From assembly GCA_902385765.1 (NCBI GenBank), contig CABMGU010000008.1, positions 1 through 5,077 of the forward strand: DNA of 5,077 nucleotides. The letters are read 5' to 3'. Made by a program: the position numbers and the translations under genes. This stretch comes from an uncultured archaeon. Lineage in GTDB: Archaea > Nanobdellota > Nanobdellia > Woesearchaeales > ARS49. Below are positions 1 through 4,286 of the stretch, piece after piece (position 1 is the stretch's first letter; every line of letters begins with the position of its first letter). Below the pieces are notes generated by a model, which was not told the DNA's origin, did not search any database, and saw nothing but the letters and a program-made list of their open reading frames with translations.

Positions 1-832
1 CTTTCTTAATGGCAATCTGCCTAAGCGCAATATTGTGATCCTTGCTGCCAGTAAAATACTGCAAAGCAGCACCAAAAGACTTCTCATCCAAAACACGAAC
101 ATCAGACTGAATCCCTCCAGTTAGAATAACGGTGCTCTTTGTCGGACCCTTAACAAGAACAGCCTCCACATCAGGCATCTTAGTGAAAAAGTCCATAACC
201 TTCACAGGCTTTGAACTAATTACAAGGACATCAATATCGCCGATAGTCTCATTCATACGGCGCAGACTGCCAGCAGGCTCTGCGGTTTTGACGCCAGGCA
301 GTTTTGACAATCGTTCAGCAATCTCGCGAGCCATCGGCAAAGCAACACCCAGCAAAGAACGCTCAGCACCCTTCTTGATGATATCCAAACCACGCAGAAT
401 ATCCTGCTCGCTCTTGATTCCAAAACCCTCAAGCCTCCTCAATTTACCTGATTTGGCAGAACGCTCCAACTCAGCCAAACTCCTGATTTTCAACTCTTTA
501 TACAAACGCATAACCTTCTTAGGACCAAGACCAGGAACGTGCATCATCTCCTCAACACCAGAAGGAACCTTTTTCACAATCTGCTGGAACTCCTTCATTT
601 TTCCGGTCTTCAAGAATTCCACAATCTTAGAAGCAAGACTCTGGCCAACACCCGGAATATTCATCAAAGCCTTAATTCCCCCGGCTGCATAAATTTTCTC
701 AATCGGCTCGCTTAACGTCTCAATAGAACGGGCTGCCTTCCTGTAAGCATTAGGCTTCCAATCAACGCCCTGCATTTCCAGAACGTCAGCCATCTCAAAA
801 AACATCTCAGCAATTTCACGATTTTTGCTCAC
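1..832 (-). CDS. polX: DNA polymerase X family (PolX), N-terminal part, truncated by window edge
   Basis: Family X DNA polymerase, a gap-filling repair enzyme; 277 residues are visible. Seen in the translation: an N-terminal helical 8-kDa-like region; helix-hairpin-helix motifs IPGVGQSLASKI (59-70), VPGLGPKKVMRL (99-110) and LEGFGIKSEQDI (134-145); and the nucleotidyltransferase signature GSLRRMNETIGDIDVL (188-203) with metal-binding D199 and D201. The third carboxylate is probably D244 (QSDVRV), followed by YFTGSKDHNIALR, a standard PolX block. Prokaryotic PolX proteins are usually about 570 residues with a C-terminal PHP nuclease domain; that part would lie beyond the left edge and cannot be judged. 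The start is GTG (832-830): an in-frame TGA lies three codons upstream, and the next Met is residue 10, inside the conserved N-terminal helix. There is no Shine-Dalgarno sequence. The gene lies downstream of the Nudix gene on the same strand. The identification is firm; the start is fairly firm. Confidence 0.93.
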   Translation of the reverse strand, partial: MSKNREIAEMFFEMADVLEMQGVDWKPNAYRKAARSIETLSEPIEKIYAAGGIKALMNIPGVGQSLASKIVEFLKTGKMKEFQQIVKKVPSGVEEMMHVPGLGPKKVMRLYKELKIRSLAELERSAKSGKLRRLEGFGIKSEQDILRGLDIIKKGAERSLLGVALPMAREIAERLSKLPGVKTAEPAGSLRRMNETIGDIDVLVISSKPVKVMDFFTKMPDVEAVLVKGPTKSTVILTGGIQSDVRVLDEKSFGAALQYFTGSKDHNIALRQIAIKK

Positions 833-885
833 AAACTTTCAGAAAGTTTGATCAAAGGCGCTCCTCGTATCGCTTCGAGAAGCAT
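829..885 (-). CDS. Possible 18-codon upstream ORF in the polX leader
   Basis: On the minus strand an ATG at 885 opens an 18-codon frame, MLLEAIRGAPLIKLSESL. Its TGA stop (831-829) overlaps the polX GTG start in a GTGA arrangement. The ATG lies about 27 nt after the TATA-like element TATTAAAC (915-908), the same spacing as for the leaderless genes elsewhere in the window. Such a stop/start overlap is known to allow translational coupling, which would explain how polX is translated without a Shine-Dalgarno sequence. It is too short for coding statistics and could be chance. The peptide itself is not recognised. Confidence 0.3.
   Translation of the reverse strand: MLLEAIRGAPLIKLSESL
832..850. 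repeat. Perfect inverted repeat covering the polX start codon
   Basis: CAAACTTTC (832-840) and GAAAGTTTG (842-850) are perfect 9-bp inverted arms around one central base. The first base of the polX GTG lies in one arm. As DNA it could be a dimeric protein binding site. As minus-strand RNA it could form about 7 bp around a 5-nt loop and modulate initiation. The symmetry is seen directly; the role is inference. Confidence 0.5.
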
Positions 886-890
886 TCTGA

Positions 891-912
891 TAAATCCCAA
901 ATGGGATGTTTA
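891..912. repeat. Inverted repeat overlapping the putative polX promoter
   Basis: TAAATCCCA (891-899), AA, then TGGGAT-G-TTTA (902-912) forms a 9-bp inverted repeat with a single bulged G; the inner ATCCCA/TGGGAT arms are perfect. It overlaps the TATA-like element at 908-915 and reaches to within a few bases of the predicted transcription start near 885. This is where an archaeal repressor operator would be expected. No regulator is identified. Confidence 0.45.
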
Positions 913-915
913 ATA
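908..915 (-). promoter_or_regulatory. Putative TATA element for the polX leader
   Basis: Read on the minus strand, TATTAAAC lies about 27 nt before the ATG of the small upstream ORF. That predicts transcription starting at or near 885 and giving polX a leader of roughly 54 nt. No TATA-like sequence sits 26 bp before the polX GTG itself. polX could also be read through from the Nudix gene, since no T-run terminator is visible on the minus strand between them. Confidence 0.4.
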
Positions 916-951
916 CTCTTCTCTCAGCTCACGATGTCGCGCAAACCAGGT

Positions 952-1356
952 CTAGCCCTTTGCGCGCAAAAATGCCTCTGCTTTCTGAATCACCTCCTTT
1001 GCACTCTTATAAGTTAACTTATCCAAAGCCTCCTTAAACGGAAGCCACATATAATCTTTATGCTCAAAAGACAGCTTAACATCAGATGTCCTGGTTCTTG
1101 AAACAAAAAACACGACCTCCTTGGCAACAACCTTGCCCTCCTTCCGGAAAAAATACCTTATCTTCTCAGCAAAGCCAGGCAGGATTTCAACATCAGAAAT
1201 GCCAGTCTCCTCTTTTAACTCACGCAAAGCAGCCTGCTCAGAAGATTCGTCCTTCTCAATGTGCCCTTTAGGAAAATCCCAATGACCTGCATCATAAAGA
1301 AGAAGCAAATATTTACCATCATTAACAACAACAATACCGGCGCTCTTTTCCTGCAT
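952..1356 (-). CDS. Nudix hydrolase, bis(5'-nucleosyl)-tetraphosphatase (Ap4A hydrolase) type
   Basis: A complete 134-residue cytosolic Nudix protein, of normal length for a single-domain member. The Nudix box is intact from G31 to I53: GHIEKDE, then RELKEETGI, with the metal-binding E49 and E50 within REUxEExGU. The preceding WDFPKGHIE (26-34) closely resembles the WDFPKGH segment of asymmetric Ap4A hydrolases (NUDT2 type), so cleavage of diadenosine tetraphosphate is the likeliest activity. RNA 5'-end pyrophosphohydrolysis or nucleotide clean-up cannot be excluded. The start ATG lies about 26 nt after the TATA element on the minus strand, with no Shine-Dalgarno sequence, so the message is probably leaderless. 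It is divergently transcribed from the lipoprotein gene across 76 bp and precedes polX on the same strand. The stop is TAG. Confidence 0.9.
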   Translation of the reverse strand: MQEKSAGIVVVNDGKYLLLLYDAGHWDFPKGHIEKDESSEQAALRELKEETGISDVEILPGFAEKIRYFFRKEGKVVAKEVVFFVSRTRTSDVKLSFEHKDYMWLPFKEALDKLTYKSAKEVIQKAEAFLRAKG

Positions 1357-1377
1357 ACCCTAAAAAGCATATTGCAA

Positions 1378-1385
1378 TATTTAAA
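1378..1385 (-). promoter_or_regulatory. TATA box of the Nudix gene
   Basis: Minus-strand TTTAAATA, a near-ideal archaeal TATA box, is centred 25.5 bp before the ATG at 1356. Transcription should therefore start at or next to the start codon. It is back to back with the lipoprotein promoter in the 76-bp divergent spacer. Confidence 0.65.
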
Positions 1386-1397
1386 ATTATTCACAAT

Positions 1398-1410
1398 AAA
1401 GCTTATAAAT
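1398..1410 (+). promoter_or_regulatory. BRE/TATA promoter of the lipoprotein gene
   Basis: AAAGC followed by TTATAAAT (1403-1410) is centred 26.5 bp before the ATG at 1433. This decides the gene start: the in-frame ATG at 1409 overlaps the TATA box and so should not be in the message. The AAAGCTT...TA form recurs before the gene at 2823, and with one change (AAGGCTTATA) before the PLD gene. Confidence 0.65.
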
Positions 1411-1432
1411 GGACGCCAAGAAAAACATTATT

Positions 1433-2257
1433 ATGAAATACATACCAATAATCGTGGCAATATTACTCATTCTTGCAGCATGCGCTCAAGAAGCAAAGAA
1501 AGACAGCACAGCAAAAGAACTGGCAGAACAGATAAAAGCACAGGCAAACGCAACCCCTGCTGTTGAGCCAAAAACAGAAGTAAACACGACAGAACAGCCC
1601 AAAGCAGAAGAGACTGTAAAAGAAGAAACAACCTCACCAGCACAAACAAGAACAAGAATGTACAAATTCTTTGATGCATTTGCAAAAATAACAGGGTACG
1701 ACTTCATATACAAAGGAGACCACTATTACAGCAAAGGCACAAAATACAAAATAATATTGGGAGCGCCAAACACTGCCACGGATGTAAAATTCGGAGACAC
1801 TGAAAAACACTTATTCTACTACGACACAATATACCTGGACAGGAATGCAAAGACTGCAATAGCATACTGCGAAGGCCACACTTCCCAGCTAAACAAACAA
1901 TGCGCAGAACTTGCATTGTACGATTTGGCATACCCTGTTCCATACAATGACTACAACATATTATTGCCAGAAGACTGGCTTATGGAAAACCTGGACAAGG
2001 AACCAAGCCTTGTAGACGCCAACAAGTACTACATAAACGGAAGAGCAACAATATTTGTCAAAATCAACGAAACTCCGGAAATAGAATTAAGCTTTGACCC
2101 CGGAACAGGACTCGTCTTAAGAGCAGACGAGAAAAAAGGAGAACAGCTACTTGCGCGCTATAATTATGAAGAATTATCAGCAAACGCAGTCAGAGATGTG
2201 GATGTAAACCACAGAAGCAAGAGCGAAATACCATCCAGCGAAACGTTCTACAGATAG
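1433..2257 (+). CDS. Surface lipoprotein of unknown function
   Basis: A 274-residue protein starting MKYIPIIVAILLILAAC: a hydrophobic signal peptide followed by a lipobox, LAAC (14-17), with C17 as the predicted lipid-modified cysteine. Residues 18-75 form a low-complexity linker rich in Ala, Lys, Glu, Thr and Pro, probably a tether. A globular domain follows (76-274): an aromatic-rich segment, GYDFIYKGDHYYSKGTKYKI (88-107); two cysteines (C146, C157) that could form a disulfide outside the cell; and a strand-rich C-terminal part with FDPGTGLVLR (221-230). The latter is loosely reminiscent of LolA/RseB-like lipoprotein folds, but I would not assign it. The later of two in-frame ATGs is chosen because the first (1409) overlaps the TATA box and would add a charged MDAKKNII stretch before the signal peptide. 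I do not recognise a named family. Confidence 0.85.
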   Translation: MKYIPIIVAILLILAACAQEAKKDSTAKELAEQIKAQANATPAVEPKTEVNTTEQPKAEETVKEETTSPAQTRTRMYKFFDAFAKITGYDFIYKGDHYYSKGTKYKIILGAPNTATDVKFGDTEKHLFYYDTIYLDRNAKTAIAYCEGHTSQLNKQCAELALYDLAYPVPYNDYNILLPEDWLMENLDKEPSLVDANKYYINGRATIFVKINETPEIELSFDPGTGLVLRADEKKGEQLLARYNYEELSANAVRDVDVNHRSKSEIPSSETFYR

Positions 2258-2289
2258 TTTTTTTAACTTTTACATATTATTTTTCTTTT
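2258..2289 (+). terminator. T-rich terminator after the lipoprotein gene, overlapping the next promoter
   Basis: Directly after the TAG stop comes a run of seven T (2258-2264), then further T-clusters, including five T at 2280-2284. Archaeal RNA polymerase terminates at such T-runs without needing a hairpin. The spacer is only 32 bp and also has to carry the promoter of the next gene, so termination and initiation signals are interleaved. Confidence 0.5.
2260..2267 (+). promoter_or_regulatory. Weak TATA-like element of the uracil-DNA glycosylase gene
   Basis: TTTTTAAC is centred about 26 bp before the ATG at 2290, matching the spacing at the other genes. It is less canonical and embedded in the T-rich terminator, so some read-through from the lipoprotein gene is also plausible. 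Confidence 0.4.
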
Positions 2290-2787
2290 ATGAAAGATTC
2301 ACTCAGCAAAATCTCCAAAGAAACCTGGAACTGCAAAAAATGCAACCTGTACAAAAACGCAGTCCACGCAGTGCCAGGAGAAGGACCTGCAAATGCAAAA
2401 GTATTCTTCATCGGGCAGGCGCCGGGAGAAACAGAAGACAAGACAGGACACCCATTCGCAGGCAGGGCAGGAAAATACCTGACACGAATGATGGAAGATA
2501 TAGGACTGCACAGGGATGAAGTATTCCTGACAAGCACAATAAAGCACTTCCCGCCAAAAAACAGGGCGCCAAAGCCAGAAGAGATTAAAGCGTGCAAGCC
2601 ATTTCTTTTAAGGCAGCTGGCGATTGTTAAACCTGAAATAGTTGTATTGCTCGGCAAAACAGCAGAAAGCACAAAGATCAAGGCAAAACACGTAATAGTT
2701 ACAGTACACCCGTCAGCAGCAATGAGATTCCCAAAAATGGCAAAACAGATGAAAAAGGACTTCCAGCGGCTGAAAAGACTACTTTAG
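2290..2787 (+). CDS. Uracil-DNA glycosylase, family 4-like, compact form
   Basis: Removes uracil from DNA as the first step of base-excision repair. Motif A is GQAPGETEDKTGHPFAGRAG (42-61); NRAPKPEEIKACKPFL (91-106) and VHPSAAMRFP (139-148) match the later family-4 motifs, with HPS at 140-142. Family-4 enzymes carry a [4Fe-4S] cluster on four cysteines. Here C15, C18 (CKKC) and C102 are present, but the position that normally reads KCRPP is KHFPP, so His86 replaces one ligand. The usual GEAPG/GEGPG also reads GQAPG (Q43). At 165 residues the protein is shorter than the usual 190-200: only about 17 residues separate LGK (121-123) from HPS, where canonical members have about 35. The start follows a TATA-like element by 26 bp. 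Family membership is firm; activity on uracil is likely but not certain given these changes. Confidence 0.88.
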   Translation: MKDSLSKISKETWNCKKCNLYKNAVHAVPGEGPANAKVFFIGQAPGETEDKTGHPFAGRAGKYLTRMMEDIGLHRDEVFLTSTIKHFPPKNRAPKPEEIKACKPFLLRQLAIVKPEIVVLLGKTAESTKIKAKHVIVTVHPSAAMRFPKMAKQMKKDFQRLKRLL

Positions 2788-2800
2788 AAAGCTTTTTATA
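2788..2800 (+). promoter_or_regulatory. BRE/TATA promoter of the small charged protein gene
   Basis: AAAGC then TTTTTATA (2793-2800) is centred 26.5 bp before the ATG at 2823. It shares AAAGCTT...TA with the lipoprotein promoter. It starts one base after the uracil-DNA glycosylase stop, in a 35-bp spacer. Confidence 0.6.
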
Positions 2801-2822
2801 GATTGTTCTGTTAAAAAACGAT

Positions 2823-3218
2823 ATGCACAAAGAAGAATTCGAAAGAGAAATGGAAGAATACCTGCGGGCAAGAAAAAAGGCAGGATTCAACATAAAAGCA
2901 TTCTTCCAGAATCTTCTTCCAAAGAAAAGAGAAAAAGTTGAAATGCCGGAAGAGGTAGAAGTCTACGAAGAAGAAGCCAAACAAGAGCCAAAAGAGGGAA
3001 TGCTGGCAAAACTCTTCAAAAAAGAAGAACCAATAAACGAAGAACTGCTGCGGACAAGAATGCAGGTAGAAGACATGACAGCAGACATGAAAGAAATATC
3101 CAAAATAGCGCTCTCAGTGGTAAAACAACTGCCGGACGAACAATTACGGGCATTCAAGGAATCACCGGACTTTGAAAAGCTGAAAGTAGTCCTTAAAAAA
3201 CACGATTTAATCAAATAA
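2823..3218 (+). CDS. Small highly charged conserved-type hypothetical protein
   Basis: A complete 131-residue protein with no signal peptide or membrane span, so probably cytosolic. It is very rich in Glu and Lys. The N-terminal charged helix (1-20) leads to FNIKAFFQNLLPKK (22-35), an acidic linker (39-58) with EVEVYEEE, and a second short amphipathic stretch, GMLAKLFKKEE (59-69). The C-terminal half (72-131) looks all-helical with possible coiled coil, ending LPDEQLRAFKESPDFEKLKV and then HDLIK. This architecture resembles, from memory, short hypothetical proteins common in DPANN archaea; I know no function. The two Phe/Leu-Lys patches might be protein- or membrane-binding elements (inference). 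Its last 12 bases overlap the oppositely oriented PLD gene. The ATG start is fixed by the leaderless promoter. Confidence 0.8.
   Translation: MHKEEFEREMEEYLRARKKAGFNIKAFFQNLLPKKREKVEMPEEVEVYEEEAKQEPKEGMLAKLFKKEEPINEELLRTRMQVEDMTADMKEISKIALSVVKQLPDEQLRAFKESPDFEKLKVVLKKHDLIK
3195..3200 (-). terminator. T6 run after the PLD gene (minus strand)
   Basis: A run of six A on the plus strand reads as six T on the minus strand, 7 nt past the PLD stop codon. That suits archaeal T-run termination. It lies inside the coding sequence of the converging gene. No hairpin is needed or seen. Confidence 0.35.
3207..3218. other. 12-bp tail-to-tail overlap of two converging genes
   Basis: The 12 bases TTAATCAAATAA encode the last four codons, including the stop, of both genes: LIK-stop on the plus strand and LFD-stop on the minus strand. 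Each gene's TAA lies at the far end of the other's final codons. Confidence 0.9.
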
Positions 3219-4088
3219 GCGGGCAAACTCTTTCTCAAACATTTTGGCAATATCAGCATCACGAATGATAATCACGTTCTCGTCGTTTTCCTTGTTACCG
3301 TTGCCTGTCGGGTTATAGCTGCCTGTGATAACTATGCTTCCATCGACGATAAACACCTTATGATGAACTTTAACAACCTTTGAAACATCCTTCAATTTCT
3401 CATACTCGCTATACTTGTCCTTTCTAGGATCAAAGACGCCCTTCACCTCAATGCCGCTGTTTATTTTCTCTACGAGCAAACCGCCAATTTCATCGTCTGT
3501 AAAAGAGAACGTCATAAAGTGAATGGAGCTCTTTGCATTTCGCAAGACGTTAAAAACGTGAGCCTTGCAGTTATCCTCAGGACAGAAATAAGCCTCAATA
3601 AGATTGCCGTTCAACCTGACAAGACCAGGAGCAGACTCGCCGCCGTGAAACACCTTGCTATAAAGCTCGTCAAACTCTGCCTGATAAGCTTTGGCAAGGG
3701 TTTTGCTCTGAATGAAAACAACATTATTCGGAATAGTCATCTCCTGCGCAGGATTCCAGGAACCAGTCCAGACGTATTCGCCGTTAATAATACAGAACTT
3801 ATTATGCATTAAGCCGGCGCCAAACTCCTTGACAGCGCCAGGCAAAGGATGCTCCTCATCAACAACCAACCTGGCATTCTTGGCTTCAAGAATCTCAAAA
3901 AAGGCATCATTTGCGTGATAAAGGGCGCAGGAGAGGGAAGACGTGGAATTGGTCTTTTCCTCGAAGACTTGTTTGCAGTCAGTCTGGTCGCAGAAGTAAG
4001 CCTCAATAGAGCCGGTTTCCTCAGGAATCCGGACTACAAGACCGGTAAGACAGCCGGCAAGCAACAAAAACAGCACCCATCTGCCCAT
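3207..4088 (-). CDS. Phospholipase D-family lipoprotein with two tandem HKD domains
   Basis: A 293-residue protein with a short signal sequence (MGRWVLFLLLAGC) and lipobox LAGC (10-13), so predicted to be lipid-anchored outside the cell at C13. It is an internal duplication with a period of about 136 residues. Unit 1 starts IEAYFCDQTDCK (28-39) and carries HNKFCIINGEYVWTGSWNP (95-113). Unit 2 starts IEAYFCPEDNCK (164-175) and carries HHKVFIVDGSIVITGSYNP (242-260). Unit 2 has a complete HxKx4D motif (H242, K244, D249). In unit 1 the Asp is Asn102, so that half may be weakened. PLD-fold enzymes need two HKD motifs, from one chain or from a dimer; substrates range from phospholipids to nucleic acids, and the substrate here cannot be told. 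The C-x4-C pairs (33/38, 169/174) are repeated in both units and could be disulfides. The gene has its own promoter. A GTG at 4076, suiting a second TATA at 4096-4103, is an alternative start but would lose the basic residue of the signal peptide. Confidence 0.88.
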   Translation of the reverse strand: MGRWVLFLLLAGCLTGLVVRIPEETGSIEAYFCDQTDCKQVFEEKTNSTSSLSCALYHANDAFFEILEAKNARLVVDEEHPLPGAVKEFGAGLMHNKFCIINGEYVWTGSWNPAQEMTIPNNVVFIQSKTLAKAYQAEFDELYSKVFHGGESAPGLVRLNGNLIEAYFCPEDNCKAHVFNVLRNAKSSIHFMTFSFTDDEIGGLLVEKINSGIEVKGVFDPRKDKYSEYEKLKDVSKVVKVHHKVFIVDGSIVITGSYNPTGNGNKENDENVIIIRDADIAKMFEKEFARLFD

Positions 4089-4111
4089 AGAACCCTTTAT
4101 AAACCCCGCCT

Positions 4112-4121
4112 CTATAAGCCT
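4112..4121 (-). promoter_or_regulatory. TATA promoter of the PLD lipoprotein gene
   Basis: Minus-strand AAGGCTTATAG is centred 26.5 bp before the ATG at 4088 and resembles the AAAGCTTATA element of the other lipoprotein gene. A second, better TATA (TTTATAAA, minus strand, 4103-4096) lies only 12 bp before the ATG. If used, it would start transcription inside the annotated signal peptide, near the GTG at 4076. Confidence 0.5.
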
Positions 4122-4150
4122 TCTGTTGCCACTCCATAGTAGTCGAAAAG

Positions 4151-4165
4151 CGAAAGATTTAAATA
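4151..4165 (+). promoter_or_regulatory. Strong BRE/TATA promoter pointing right, with no ORF behind it
   Basis: CGAAAGA followed by TTTAAATA (4158-4165) is a close match to the archaeal BRE plus TATA consensus, the best in the window. It predicts transcription starting near 4186-4190. No credible plus-strand ORF follows; the next sequence is the hairpin-rich stretch described as a candidate RNA. The TATA core is nearly symmetric, so some leftward use towards the PLD gene is possible. Confidence 0.55.
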
Positions 4166-4185
4166 TCTCATATACTATACAAGAG

Positions 4186-4285
4186 TAGTAACAGGGGGTG
4201 TAAGAGGCGATAACGCATTCTTATACCTCATTTCAAGATCACCTCTTTTTCCCTCGCAGGCGTTCGCAAGAGCGTCTGCGCAGGG
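4186..4285 (+). ncRNA. Candidate structured non-coding RNA (two hairpins), unassigned
   Basis: About 26 bp after the strong TATA, the plus strand has two good hairpins. Hairpin 1 (4197-4227): GGTGTAAGA pairs with TCTTATACC, then G4206-T4218, a bulged A4217, and GCG/CGC closing an ATAA loop. Hairpin 2 (4251-4285): CCCT pairs with AGGG with one bulged C, and CGCAGGCGTTC pairs with GAGCGTCTGCG around a GCAA (GNRA) tetraloop. The four non-Watson-Crick pairs (4200-4224, 4206-4218, 4260-4275, 4263-4272) are all G-U in the plus-strand RNA but A-C mismatches in the minus-strand RNA, which points to the plus strand as the transcript. A T5 run at 4246-4250 lies between the hairpins and could end a shorter RNA. 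It does not match tRNA, 5S, SRP RNA or RNase P features that I know. The ends are estimates. Confidence 0.42.
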
Positions 4286-4286
4286 T

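Noticed and set aside
132..692. Plus-strand ORF of 186 codons at the left end
   Set aside because: It lies wholly antisense to polX, whose translation has intact motifs and active-site residues; the ORF product is Ser/Leu/Pro-rich with no recognisable domain.
1409..1432. Upstream in-frame ATG extending the lipoprotein by eight residues
   Set aside because: The ATG overlaps the TATA box (1403-1410), and the extension would put charged residues ahead of an otherwise standard lipoprotein signal peptide.
3519..3812. Plus-strand ORFs antisense to the PLD gene
   Set aside because: The opposite strand carries two HKD units and a lipobox; the antisense products show no domain and no promoter at the right spacing.
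4251..4285. Hairpin as an intrinsic terminator of the Lon-like gene (minus strand)
   Set aside because: Read on the minus strand the stem has two A-C mismatches and is followed by an A-run rather than a T-run; the plus-strand reading pairs fully with G-U wobbles and a GNRA loop. It could still stabilise the mRNA 3' end.
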